Shown piece after piece: positions 1 to 8,261 of a DNA stretch of 64,000 nt. Under the pieces are notes generated by a model. That model searched no databases. It saw only the letters and a list, made by a program, of their open reading frames with translations, and was not told the origin of the DNA. A program made the position numbers and the translations under genes. The stretch covers positions 1-64,000 of the forward strand of contig NZ_RHLN01000019.1 of assembly GCF_004121075.1 (NCBI RefSeq). Reading direction: 5' to 3'. Position 1 is the first letter of the stretch, and each line of letters opens with the position of its first letter. The stretch comes from Lutibacter sp. HS1-25. GTDB lineage: Bacteria; Bacteroidota; Bacteroidia; Flavobacteriales; Flavobacteriaceae.

Positions 1-54
1 TTTAACTCAACCTGTTCCTGAACTTTTTGCCAACAAACACCCCGTTAGCGGCTG

Positions 55-87
55 CAAAGATACCACCTTTATTAATTCCTAAACAAA
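55..87 (-). promoter_or_regulatory. Strong outward promoter at the left window edge
   Basis: Read on the minus strand there is a TTTG box (87 to 84), 21 nt of spacer and TATCTTTG (62 to 55), an exact match to the Bacteroidota -33 TTTG / -7 TAnnTTTG promoter. Transcription would start near position 48 and leave the window. The following bases include a GC-richer stretch (43-54) unlike the surrounding AT-rich spacer. The gene served is not visible; a stable RNA or other highly expressed unit is my guess only. Confidence 0.6.
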
Positions 88-315
88 CTTTTTGCAATGT
101 TTTTTTATTTAATTTTTTGTTTTATTTATACAAACCTTAAAACGTGGTATTTACACCTAAATTATTTTTTGAAAGTCTACTTACTTAACACTTCCTTTTT
201 TGAACCAAACTGCAATTGCAATCTATACATGTTAATATGGTATAAACAATCTACTACTAAAACGATCCTATTGCGCTTAGTTTTTAACAATATAATAGTA
301 TTATCCCACGATTTT

Positions 316-424
316 TGATTGATTCAATCGCGTTAAGGATAGCAGCGGCATCCTTTTTTGTAATGAAGCTTGGCGTAATTACAAAAAAGATATAGCGGAT
401 AGCCTGGCCCCTTTTCGGGGAACG
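316..424 (+). ncRNA. Candidate structured RNA, Flavo-1-like
   Basis: This spacer segment is strikingly structured. It has a GATTG/CAATC hairpin near 319-330, a GGAT...ATCC pairing around 337-353, a perfect 12-bp stem CTTTTTTGTAAT/ATTACAAAAAAG around 353-389, and a CCCC-TTTT-CGGGG hairpin at 408-420. The phrases AGCAGCGGCATCC and GATATAGCGGATAGCC resemble a sequence I recall as recurring between genes in Flavobacteriia, and I connect it tentatively with the Flavo-1 RNA motif. The strand is inferred from that recalled orientation. The surrounding spacer (88-315 and 425-567) shows no convincing gene. The structure is seen directly; the family name is from memory. Confidence 0.5.
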
Positions 425-567
425 CACACTAAATTATTATCAGTAAACTTTATAACAACCACTTTAAACTGCTTGCAGAACCTTATTCAACTACTTTTTT
501 TGTTTAATAAGCACTTATGTTTTACCAATTTACTAAAACTAAAAGCCAAATGCTGGATACTTTTAAT

Positions 568-602
568 GAAAAAGGTTCGCCTTTAATTAAAAAGACGAAC
601 CT
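568..602 (-). terminator. Rho-independent terminator of the lut genes
   Basis: AGGTTCG (573-579) pairs with CGAACCT (596-602), extended by an inner CTTT/AAAG pairing. An A-run at 569-573 becomes the U-tract on the minus strand. It lies about 110 bp beyond the lutC stop codon. Confidence 0.7.
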
Positions 603-711
603 AATTGTATAAATTAAAACACTTTTTATGTTGGTATGGCGTTGGTAATTTAAATTGCATTAACAATTTTAATTTGCCTATTTAACACAACTTATACTAA
701 ATTGTGAGTAT

Positions 712-1296
712 TTAATTAACTATTATTACCGTTAAACTCATTGCTCCCTGAGCTCCAACAACCAAACATTGCTCAATATCTGCAGTTTTTGATGGACCTG
801 AAAGAAACAATCCAAAACTACGTTCTCTATTTGCTATTATTTCAAAAGCTTTGTGCATATTTAAACACAAACTATCTTTTGACAAAACAAGTACCAAATC
901 ATTGGTTATAAAAGGCAAGACTCGAACTGGAAATTGATTTTCAGAAATCCAAACTGAGCCGTTTTCTGCAATTCCTATTTCACCTTTTATAATTGCCAAG
1001 TCAATATTTTCAAGTGAATGTGGTTTTGTTTCTTTTGAAATGGTAATATTTCCTAGGTTTGATTCTGATAACTGAGCTACAATTTTGTTTGCATTTGGAT
1101 ACAGCTTTTGAATTTCTGCATCTAAATTTTCAACATTATTTAATTCAATTAGTTTTCCACCTACCAATTGTACATTTCCTTTAAAGGTGTCTAACAAATC
1201 AATATCTTCAAAAAACAATTGGACATCAATTTTTGGTAACTCCACCAATGCTGGCTTGTTTTGTTGTATCGATTTTAATATGGATTCTCTACTCAT
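712..1296 (-). CDS. lutC: LutC-type LUD-domain lactate utilization protein
   Basis: Third protein of the LutABC iron-sulfur complex, which oxidises L-lactate to pyruvate in the cytoplasm. The protein is about 194 residues and consists of one LUD (YkgG/LutC) domain, with the conserved ENGSVWISEN stretch in the middle and a glycine-rich C-terminal part (VGAQGAMSLTVIIV). I chose the ATG at 1296 because the protein then begins MSRESILKSIQQNKP, the usual start of this family. A start at 1323 is open but would overlap lutB by 35 bases rather than 8. It is the last gene of lutA-lutB-lutC. LutC alone has no known catalytic cofactor. The family is clear; lactate as substrate is inferred from the three-gene set. 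Confidence 0.88.
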   Translation of the reverse strand: MSRESILKSIQQNKPALVELPKIDVQLFFEDIDLLDTFKGNVQLVGGKLIELNNVENLDAEIQKLYPNANKIVAQLSESNLGNITISKETKPHSLENIDLAIIKGEIGIAENGSVWISENQFPVRVLPFITNDLVLVLSKDSLCLNMHKAFEIIANRERSFGLFLSGPSKTADIEQCLVVGAQGAMSLTVIIVN

Positions 1297-2656
1297 TTTT
1301 TTTTCTGTTTTTATACCACTCATTAAAATTCTGCTTACCTACTTCTGGCAATTCACGTTCTTTACCCCAAGCATTTAATTTTGAATACACCATAAATCGA
1401 GGTGCGTGTTTCAACATAAATCTAGCTGAACCTCCCAGTAAATTAAATAATTTAGGTCTTGCCATTAACCAACCAGTAGTTTTTAGTATTACTTTTTTAA
1501 CAAATGGTTGTTTTACATCTTTTACAATTAATTGTCTCCATTTATATAACTGCTCGTGAATGTTGATTTTTACAGGACAAACATTGGAACACGAGCCACA
1601 TAAAGTGGATGCAAAAGGCAATGAACTGTGTTTTGTTAAATCTTTTCCCGGTGAAAGTATAGAACCAATTGGTCCTGGAATGGTAGCATCATAACTATGA
1701 CCTCCACTTCGTCTGTAAATTGGACAAGTATTCATACAAGCACCACAACGAATACAACTTAATGAAGATCTAAAATCCTCACGACTTAACTGCTCTGTTC
1801 TGCCATTATCAACAATTACAATGTGCATTTCTGCTCCAGGTGCTGGCGTATTAAAGTGAGACGAATACGTTGTTATGGGTTGGCCGGTTGCACTACGAGC
1901 AAGTAAACGTAAAAAAATACCTAAATGTGCTTCCTTAGGAATTATTTTTTCTATTCCCATACACGCAATATGCACAGGTGCTAAATGTGCACCCATATCT
2001 GCGTTCCCTTCATTGGTACAAACTACAAAACCACCTGTATCTGCTACTGCAAAATTTACACCTGTAATAGCTGCATCAGCCTGTAAAAACTTATTTCTTA
2101 AATGTTTTCTTGCTTCATTTGTTAAATATTGAGGATCTCCACCACTTGGTTTGGTACCTAAATGTTCTTGAAACAATTCATCAACTTCTTCTTTTGTTTT
2201 ATGAATCGCTGGCAATACAATATGGCTTGGTGGTTCTTGTGCAATTTGAACAATATACTCACCCAAATCGGTATCAACAACTTCTAAACCTTTGCTTTCT
2301 AAAAAAGGGTTTAAATGACACTCTTCAGTAAGCATAGATTTACTTTTTACTATGTTTTTAGCTCCTTTTTCGGCTAAAATTTTATAAATAATCTTATTGT
2401 GTTCTTCTGCACTTGAAGCCCAATGTACTTTTATACCATTTTTTTGAGCATTTGCTTCAAACTCCATAAGGTAATTATCTAAGTTTGAAAGTACATTTGC
2501 TTTAATTCCAGATGCTACATTTCGTAGTTCTTCCCAGCCTTTAATTTTATGAGCTGCGTTATCTCTTTTTTCTCTAACATACCACAAAGCTTTATCGTGC
2601 CAGTTTACTTTAGCTTCATTTTTGTTGAATATTGTTGCTTTTTCAGAATGACTCAT
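1289..2656 (-). CDS. lutB: LutB-type iron-sulfur lactate oxidation protein
   Basis: Central subunit of the LutABC lactate oxidation complex. The 455 residues comprise an N-terminal LUD domain (about 60-290) and a two-cluster ferredoxin-like part. The first [4Fe-4S] set is CIRCGACMNTCP near residue 300 and the second is CGSCSNVCP near residue 350. The length and domain order are those of LutB/YkgF proteins. It starts 2 bp after lutA stops and overlaps the 5' end of lutC, so the three genes are certainly cotranscribed and probably translationally coupled. Nothing is missing from the cluster motifs. The electron acceptor is not shown by the sequence. Confidence 0.93.
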   Translation of the reverse strand: MSHSEKATIFNKNEAKVNWHDKALWYVREKRDNAAHKIKGWEELRNVASGIKANVLSNLDNYLMEFEANAQKNGIKVHWASSAEEHNKIIYKILAEKGAKNIVKSKSMLTEECHLNPFLESKGLEVVDTDLGEYIVQIAQEPPSHIVLPAIHKTKEEVDELFQEHLGTKPSGGDPQYLTNEARKHLRNKFLQADAAITGVNFAVADTGGFVVCTNEGNADMGAHLAPVHIACMGIEKIIPKEAHLGIFLRLLARSATGQPITTYSSHFNTPAPGAEMHIVIVDNGRTEQLSREDFRSSLSCIRCGACMNTCPIYRRSGGHSYDATIPGPIGSILSPGKDLTKHSSLPFASTLCGSCSNVCPVKINIHEQLYKWRQLIVKDVKQPFVKKVILKTTGWLMARPKLFNLLGGSARFMLKHAPRFMVYSKLNAWGKERELPEVGKQNFNEWYKNRKKNE

Positions 2657-2658
2657 AA

Positions 2659-3396
2659 CTATAAACTATTGTTTAAAATTTCAGCAATATGCATTACACG
2701 TATTGGCTGTTTATTTCTATTTAACAATCCTTCTAAATGCATTAAACACGAATGATCTGCACCTGTAATAACTTCTACCCCATTGTCTAAATGATCTTGA
2801 ATACGATCTTTCCCCATTTTTACTGAAATTGCTTCTTCAAAAACAGAAAAAGTACCACCAAAACCACAACATTCATCTTTTCTGTTTAAAGACATTAGTT
2901 CTAATCCTTTTACATTGTTTAGCAAATCTTCTTCAGTGGAATAATGTGCATCCATCCTTTCAGAACAAGAACCTAATTTTAAACCACGCAATCCGTGACA
3001 GCTTTTATGTAAACCAACTTTGTAAGGAAATGATGCGCCAATATCCGTTTTCCCTAAAACTTTCACTATAAACTCACATAATTCATAAGCATTGTTTCTA
3101 ACTCTAATTACTTCAGGTGTTTGCTCTAAAATGTCAAAATGATGTTTTACATGGTAGATACAACTTCCTGATGGGCCTACAATATAATCGTACTCCTTAA
3201 AGTTTTCTACAAATAATTGACAGGCTCCTTTTGAATCATCCTCGTATCCAGAATTCCCCAAAGGTTGTCCACAACAAGTTTGACTTGAAGGATAATAAAC
3301 CTCAACCCCTAATTTTTCTAATAATTCCAACGTAGCAATACCAACTTTTGGATATAATTGATTGATATAGCACGGTATAAATAGACCTACTTTCAT
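2659..3396 (-). CDS. lutA: LutA-type (Fe-S)-binding oxidoreductase subunit
   Basis: First gene of the lut operon. The 245-residue protein carries two CCG domains, the cysteine-rich repeats shared with heterodisulfide reductase and glycolate oxidase subunits: TCCGQP at residues 40-45 and ECCGFGGTF near residue 175. Two further Cys positions (C9 in FIPCY, and SGSCIYH) complete the pattern. This is the standard length and layout of LutA/YkgE. Only 71 bp separate it from the GntR-type regulator upstream and I see no clear -7 box in that gap, so regulator and lut genes may share a transcript. Confidence 0.93.
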   Translation of the reverse strand: MKVGLFIPCYINQLYPKVGIATLELLEKLGVEVYYPSSQTCCGQPLGNSGYEDDSKGACQLFVENFKEYDYIVGPSGSCIYHVKHHFDILEQTPEVIRVRNNAYELCEFIVKVLGKTDIGASFPYKVGLHKSCHGLRGLKLGSCSERMDAHYSTEEDLLNNVKGLELMSLNRKDECCGFGGTFSVFEEAISVKMGKDRIQDHLDNGVEVITGADHSCLMHLEGLLNRNKQPIRVMHIAEILNNSL

Positions 3397-3467
3397 TTTT
3401 TTAGTTATTCATTGTTATTATGAATTATTTTAATTCATTTAATTTTATCTTCACTTTATAAAAAATT

Positions 3468-4475
3468 TTATAAGGATTCTCTTTTTATTAATGATGTTGG
3501 TATATAACATTGCATTTTTTCACCCTCATTTAAATTTATAAATTCGGCAGCTTTCATCCCCATAGCTTTAAAATCTGTTGAAATCACAGAAACACCTTTA
3601 TAAACAAATTTTTTCATAGGAGTTTCATTATAAGACAAATAACCAACATCAACTCCTGGTTCAAATCCTTTCTCTCTACATTGCTCTAAAAATGCTGCTA
3701 AAATTCTATCATTTACACTTACGTATCCAACATTTTTTTCAATGTTTAAATCCTTTACTTTTGTTACTACTTTGTAATTAAAATTGAATTTATCTCCAAA
3801 TTTCTTAAAATAATTAACCGCATCTTTTGGATGCGTTGTATAAGAGGGATAAATAAATTTAATTTTTTTATATTTTCTAAATAAATCCTGCGCTTCTATT
3901 AGGCAATTATAAAATGATTTTCCAAAATCTTGAAAAACAAAATTATTGTCAGGTGAAGCGTGTATATTCCAGTCTAACAATAATAATTTATCTTTATTAA
4001 TTTTTGAAATAACAGCAGGCACCTCTTTATGATCCATATTCATAACAATGTATTTGTAATATTTTCCTTCACTGTTATTTATAACCATTTTAAAATCTTC
4101 GATATTATAATGATGAAACTGTAAATCTATAATCGTATTTTCGGGTAAATTACCGATAAAAGAATCGTACAAGACCTCCTTATAAGCTTTAAAAGTATCT
4201 AACAACAATAAAACTTTTCGAACATTACTAGCAATATGATACCCTTTATTTGGCACAGAAGCTATAACACCATCTTTTTTTAATTTTGTATATCCCTTAA
4301 AAACAGTATCCCTAGATAATCCTTGTGCTTTACTCATACTAGTTACAGATGGTAATAAATTACCTACCAATAACTCCTTTTTTGCAATTGCATTTACAAT
4401 TGCATTTACAAGCTGTTGATATTTAGGAATATCACTATTATCAATAATATTCAGTAAAACTTCATTTTTTCTCAC
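3468..4475 (-). CDS. GntR-family regulator with LacI-like sugar-sensing domain
   Basis: Transcription factor of 335 residues. A GntR winged helix (about 14-82, with GNLLPSVTSMSKAQGLSRDT) is followed by a periplasmic-binding-protein/LacI-like effector domain (about 88-330), the architecture of AraR and of Bacteroidota sugar regulators. The start is GTG at 4475, with an in-frame TAA a few codons upstream and no ATG between. It sits directly before lutABC, with a carbohydrate gene block on its other side. Known relatives respond to sugars or sugar phosphates, so its effector could be a deoxysugar or uronate intermediate; that is inference. It is the only sugar-type regulator in the window and therefore a candidate reader of the shared motif upstream of uxaC, ThuA and GH2. 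Confidence 0.9.
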   Translation of the reverse strand: MRKNEVLLNIIDNSDIPKYQQLVNAIVNAIAKKELLVGNLLPSVTSMSKAQGLSRDTVFKGYTKLKKDGVIASVPNKGYHIASNVRKVLLLLDTFKAYKEVLYDSFIGNLPENTIIDLQFHHYNIEDFKMVINNSEGKYYKYIVMNMDHKEVPAVISKINKDKLLLLDWNIHASPDNNFVFQDFGKSFYNCLIEAQDLFRKYKKIKFIYPSYTTHPKDAVNYFKKFGDKFNFNYKVVTKVKDLNIEKNVGYVSVNDRILAAFLEQCREKGFEPGVDVGYLSYNETPMKKFVYKGVSVISTDFKAMGMKAAEFINLNEGEKMQCYIPTSLIKRESL

Positions 4476-4525
4476 TATAAATAGTTTTGATTAAACCATA
4501 ATAAAAGTAACTTTTGCAAAAAAAA

Positions 4526-4558
4526 TTACTTCCCATTCTCTTTAATTAAAGCCGTTCC
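4526..4558 (-). pseudogene. Possible C-terminal scrap of a KDPG aldolase gene (kdgA)
   Basis: On the minus strand this short stretch reads GTALIKENGK-stop, which looks like the tail of a 2-keto-3-deoxy-6-phosphogluconate aldolase. An in-frame stop lies two codons upstream, so nothing more survives. It follows the kdgK remnant, and kdgK-kdgA is a common gene order. The similarity is only ten residues, so this is a weak call that rests mainly on context. Confidence 0.25.
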
Positions 4559-4583
4559 GTTTTAATGTCTTGCCCTATTTAAT

Positions 4584-4748
4584 TTAACGAGCAACTCTCC
4601 CAGAAGCATCAACGCACTTTAATTAATTTATTTACCTCATCAACCGTTACCAAGTTTGCATCACCTTTAAATCAGCTTGTGAAAATCTTAAAAATCCTTG
4701 TGAAGCCAATCTTAGCATGATTTCTCCAAATGTTACTACTATACCCAT
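4584..4748 (-). pseudogene. kdgK: Internally deleted remnant of 2-dehydro-3-deoxygluconokinase
   Basis: The minus strand from ATG at 4748 reads MGIVVTFGEIMLRLASQGFL, then RFSQAD, the typical N-terminus of a PfkB-family KDG kinase. It then jumps to what looks like the family C-terminus: GDANLVTVDEVNKLIK in a second frame and VDASGRVAR-stop in a third. Almost the whole kinase (normally about 330 residues) is gone and two frame changes remain, so no active enzyme can be made. It begins 21 bp after uxaC stops, where kdgK is expected in uronate operons. The N-terminal match is convincing; the C-terminal one is good but read across frames. Confidence 0.8.
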
Positions 4749-4769
4749 TTAATCTATTTAATACTTTGT

Positions 4770-6182
4770 TTATTTAAAATTGAAATATTCTTTTGCGTTG
4801 TAATAACAAATGTCCTGTATCATTCTTCCAAGAAAATCAAGATCATAAGGTAACAATCCATTATTCACATCGTTTGCAATTAAATTACACAATATTCTTC
4901 TGAAATATTCGTGTCTAGGGAAAGATAAAAAGCTTCTTGAATCGGTTAACATTCCAACAAATCGACTTAATAAACCCATGTTAGACAAGGTATTTAATTG
5001 TTTTTCCATACCATTTTTTTGATCTAAAAACCACCAAGCTGACCCCCACTGCATTTTACCAGGAATACCACTAGAATTAAAATTACCCATCATAGTAGCA
5101 AAAACTTCATTATCGGCTGGATTTAAATTATAGGTAATTGTTTTTGCTAACTTTTTATCTGAATCAAGTATATTAAAAAATTTAGACATTGCTTCTGCTA
5201 TTGAGTAATCGCCAATAGAATCGCAACCTGCATCAGAACCTAACTGTTCTTGTAAACGACAGTTGTTATTTCTAATAGCACCTAAATGATATTGTTGAAC
5301 CCAATCCTTTTCATGATATTTCTTTCCCAAATACAACATCAAACTTGATCTGTATTTCATTATTTCTACAGGTAAAAGTGTTTCACCTTTTAAATTTTTA
5401 TCAAAAATTACTGTAATTTCATCAATAGTAAAATCTTCTTTTGAAATTTCGCCACCAACACCAAAATCGGACAATCGGCATCCATTTTCATGAAAATAAT
5501 CAATACGACTATCTATTGCTTTTAAAAAATCAGCATAGTTATGAATTGGAAAAGCAACAGCTGCAGCTAATTTTTTTAGATAATTTAAAAATTTATTCTG
5601 ACCAATAAAAAATAGTTCATCTGATCTAAATGTTGGGTAAACTTTTGTATAAAAACCAGCTTCAACAATCTTTTTATGACATAGAAGATCATCTGTTGGA
5701 TCGTCTGTAGTGCAGATAATTTCAACATTCATATCTTCTAATAATTGAGCTGGTGTTTTTGTAGCCAAAACTGCATTCGCTTTGGTGTAAATTTCTTCAG
5801 CAGAACTTGATTGCAAAATCTCATCTATATCAAAATAGCGCTTTAACTCCAATTGTGTCCAGTGAAACAAAGGATTTCTTAATGTGTGTGGAACAGTTTC
5901 TGCCCATTTTTGGAATCTCTTTTCTAATGATGCTGAACCTGTAATAAATTCTTCATCAATTCCATTTGCACGCATTCCACGCCATTTGTAATGATCTCCA
6001 GAAAGCCAAGCTTTTGTAATGTTTTCAATAGGCTTATTTTCAGCTATTTGCTTTGCAGAGAGGTGATTATGATAATCAATAATAGGCATATCTTTTGCAT
6101 ACTCATAATACAATATTTCAGCCTCTTTAGAATTTAGTAGAAAATTGTGTTTAATAAATTTTTTCTCTGCAATTTGCCTCAT
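4770..6182 (-). CDS. uxaC: Uronate (glucuronate/galacturonate) isomerase
   Basis: Converts D-glucuronate to D-fructuronate and D-galacturonate to D-tagaturonate, the first cytoplasmic step of uronate catabolism. The 470-residue protein is full length for UxaC, an amidohydrolase-fold enzyme. The metal-binding HxH is in DYHNHLSA (H38, H40) and conserved blocks such as WLSGDHYKWRGMRANG and FRSDELFF are present. It has its own promoter region upstream with the motif shared with two other genes. The next pathway genes are missing: only a wreck of kdgK follows, and no fructuronate or tagaturonate reductase is in the window. If the pathway works, those functions must be elsewhere. Confidence 0.96.
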   Translation of the reverse strand: MRQIAEKKFIKHNFLLNSKEAEILYYEYAKDMPIIDYHNHLSAKQIAENKPIENITKAWLSGDHYKWRGMRANGIDEEFITGSASLEKRFQKWAETVPHTLRNPLFHWTQLELKRYFDIDEILQSSSAEEIYTKANAVLATKTPAQLLEDMNVEIICTTDDPTDDLLCHKKIVEAGFYTKVYPTFRSDELFFIGQNKFLNYLKKLAAAVAFPIHNYADFLKAIDSRIDYFHENGCRLSDFGVGGEISKEDFTIDEITVIFDKNLKGETLLPVEIMKYRSSLMLYLGKKYHEKDWVQQYHLGAIRNNNCRLQEQLGSDAGCDSIGDYSIAEAMSKFFNILDSDKKLAKTITYNLNPADNEVFATMMGNFNSSGIPGKMQWGSAWWFLDQKNGMEKQLNTLSNMGLLSRFVGMLTDSRSFLSFPRHEYFRRILCNLIANDVNNGLLPYDLDFLGRMIQDICYYNAKEYFNFK

Positions 6183-6272
6183 TTATATGATATTTTAAAA
6201 TTCCATAAAATTTTGGTTGATTTTTTGAATAAATTACTCGCTTATTTGTTGAAACTTTGATTATTCAATTAT

Positions 6273-6336
6273 CAAAACTAATATTCAAATCTAAAAATAG
6301 TGTCCTGTACTATCATGATAACAGTTCGTAACAGTC
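6273..6336 (-). promoter_or_regulatory. uxaC promoter with shared 10-bp-phased operator motif
   Basis: The minus strand has an exact -7 box TAGTTTTG (6280 to 6273). Exactly 20 nt upstream of it begins the motif that reads TGTCCTGTACTATCATG on the plus strand from 6301. The motif occupies the place of a -33 box, for which there is no TTTG. Farther upstream CTGTTA occurs twice, 10 bp apart (minus strand, 6336 to 6321). The same arrangement is found before the ThuA-DUF1080 and GH2 genes, which suggests a common activator. Confidence 0.6.
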
Positions 6337-6342
6337 ATTTAT

Positions 6343-8175
6343 TTATTTGTCCAACTTTTTTAAATAAACAACCCAATCCAAATTAACCTCTAAAGGAGCG
6401 CCTTCTAACTTCACAATTGAATTGGCTTTCACTTTTTTTAATTTTCCTTTTTGAAGATCACCACCTTTTCTTGGGTTGAACCACTGAATTGAAAACTCAC
6501 CTTCAACACCTTTTAAATCTAACGTTCCATTTCCATTTTTAAGATAAACAATGTAAAATTCAGTTGGTTTGGCTAAACAATAATCACCTTCTAAAACCAA
6601 CTCATCATGATTGACTGTTTCCCAAAAAGAAATGTTATTTTGTTTAAAAAAGGCTAACACATAACTACATTGATCCCAAAATAAATCACGACTAGCATAA
6701 TCTTGGCAAGTTAAATCTGAATGCGGATGTTGGTATCCAAAATACCATTCTGTACCCCAAGCACCTGCCATAAAAGCACCCCACAAACCATTTTTACGTG
6801 CATTATTATGCAACGGATCTTCATCATCGGTTAATAAAGCATGTTTTGCATCACCAGGCTCATCAACAGCAACAGCCCATTGTTTACCCGCATTTTTAGA
6901 TTCGTTTATCCACTTTAAAGCTTCACTATGAACCCTGTTAAAATCTGCTTTATTGGTTTGTACAGATGCTCCTGTAATTTTACTATCTGCCCCTAAAACA
7001 TCATAAAAAGGTGCCCCATTATGAATTACAATATGATGCTTATAAGCATCCGTTTTATTCAAATAAGCTGCTGCAGCCAAACGTTGATCCGTATTCATTG
7101 GTAAAGTTTCATGTTTTTTAATCCACTCTCCGTTTTCTTCACCAATATTCCAGTTTAAAGCCAAATGATGTCCAAAACGCGCAATAATTTCTCGGTAATA
7201 CAACATTGTATTTGCACCAATCCCACCATTGTCTAACAATCCTTGATTTTCAGATTCAGACAATTTAAAATGAAGGAACATTCCCATTTTATCTGCATAA
7301 TCAAAAATAATTTCCCATTGATCTAATTTTGAAATATCATAACGGTCATAGGTATCATAATTGATAAATGGAAACACATTTTGATCATCACCTTCAATAT
7401 TAAATGTTAGAAACGAAAAAACATTCATTCCTTTTGAAGCCAAGTAATTAATTGCGCCAATCATAGCTTTACCCTTGCCATTTTGCCAAGTTGGATCGCC
7501 ATTGTTCCAATGTTTTAAATGTGCTTCCCAAGTTTTAACTAAATTATCTTTATGACCATCATTTTTAAAATCTCCATCAAAATCGGCGTAAGAAAGAAAA
7601 TTTTCAGGAGCATCGGGTCCCACTTTTAAAAAATACTCACCTGTTTCAGCAAATTTTAAATAACGCTCACCAACATATTGCAATCTTCCTTTTGCTCTAA
7701 AATCCCTTCCACTTTTATCTGTTTTTTCAATAAAAAAAGTACCCGTTTCACCATCCATAAATTCAGCTGAATCACTAGAACTATTGGTATAACTTAAGGC
7801 TGCAAATTTCCCTTTTCTAAAATCAACTTTATAATTCCAATCACCAATTTCATCGGGCGAAAAATGCACTTTCCATTTGTTTCCTTTGGTTGCTGAAGTT
7901 TCACCTGCGTTTCCATCAGCAGCAAAATAACCTGGAATTAAATAGGTTTTTCCTGTTGCATTGTGCGTAAATAAAACATTTAATCTATAATTTAAAAACG
8001 GATTGTAATTTTCGGTTTCTGAAGTTTCAGGACCTTCAAATGTCAAAGTAACTTTATGCCATTTTTTTAATTCTCCTGTAATTTTAGAATTGTTTTTTTC
8101 TTGTGCCACTAAAAAATGAACACTTGTTAAAAAAACTAAAAAAGTGAAGTAAAATGTTTGTTTATATGATTTCAT
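6343..8175 (-). CDS. Secreted DUF5060-domain glycoside hydrolase-like protein
   Basis: Exported protein of 610 residues. A signal peptide (about 1-24, ending LVAQ) is followed by an Ig-like DUF5060 domain (about 32-115, with WHKVTLTFEGPETSE) and a barrel-like region (about 160-510). The C-terminal beta domain (about 525-605) contains IQWFNPRKGG, as in the collagen-binding-like module that ends many of these proteins. Acidic candidates for catalysis are in NWNIGEENGEW and AVDEPGDAKH, but I cannot assign catalytic residues. Such proteins are common in polysaccharide utilisation loci of marine Bacteroidota. It lies 86 bp downstream of the ThuA-DUF1080 gene without a recognisable promoter between, so the two are probably cotranscribed. 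Substrate unknown. Confidence 0.8.
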   Translation of the reverse strand: MKSYKQTFYFTFLVFLTSVHFLVAQEKNNSKITGELKKWHKVTLTFEGPETSETENYNPFLNYRLNVLFTHNATGKTYLIPGYFAADGNAGETSATKGNKWKVHFSPDEIGDWNYKVDFRKGKFAALSYTNSSSDSAEFMDGETGTFFIEKTDKSGRDFRAKGRLQYVGERYLKFAETGEYFLKVGPDAPENFLSYADFDGDFKNDGHKDNLVKTWEAHLKHWNNGDPTWQNGKGKAMIGAINYLASKGMNVFSFLTFNIEGDDQNVFPFINYDTYDRYDISKLDQWEIIFDYADKMGMFLHFKLSESENQGLLDNGGIGANTMLYYREIIARFGHHLALNWNIGEENGEWIKKHETLPMNTDQRLAAAAYLNKTDAYKHHIVIHNGAPFYDVLGADSKITGASVQTNKADFNRVHSEALKWINESKNAGKQWAVAVDEPGDAKHALLTDDEDPLHNNARKNGLWGAFMAGAWGTEWYFGYQHPHSDLTCQDYASRDLFWDQCSYVLAFFKQNNISFWETVNHDELVLEGDYCLAKPTEFYIVYLKNGNGTLDLKGVEGEFSIQWFNPRKGGDLQKGKLKKVKANSIVKLEGAPLEVNLDWVVYLKKLDK

Positions 8176-8261
8176 TTTTGAAAAATTTATTAAAATAATT
8201 TAAATCTTAATTCTGATTTTTTGAAATAACAAATAGTTACCATTTCAAAAAAAGCCAAATA

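Noticed and set aside
97-318. Open frame of 73 codons on the plus strand
   Set aside because: Phe, Leu and Tyr-rich product typical of random AT-rich DNA, no promoter or similarity, and it runs into the structured RNA element.
1187-2331. Several plus-strand open frames of 60-110 codons inside the lut genes
   Set aside because: They lie opposite well-supported lut genes and have no recognisable features; shadows of the coding strand.
4560-4580. TGTCTTGCCC resembling a half copy of the shared operator motif near the kdgK remnant
   Set aside because: Only one half matches, there is no second repeat and no -7 box at the right distance.
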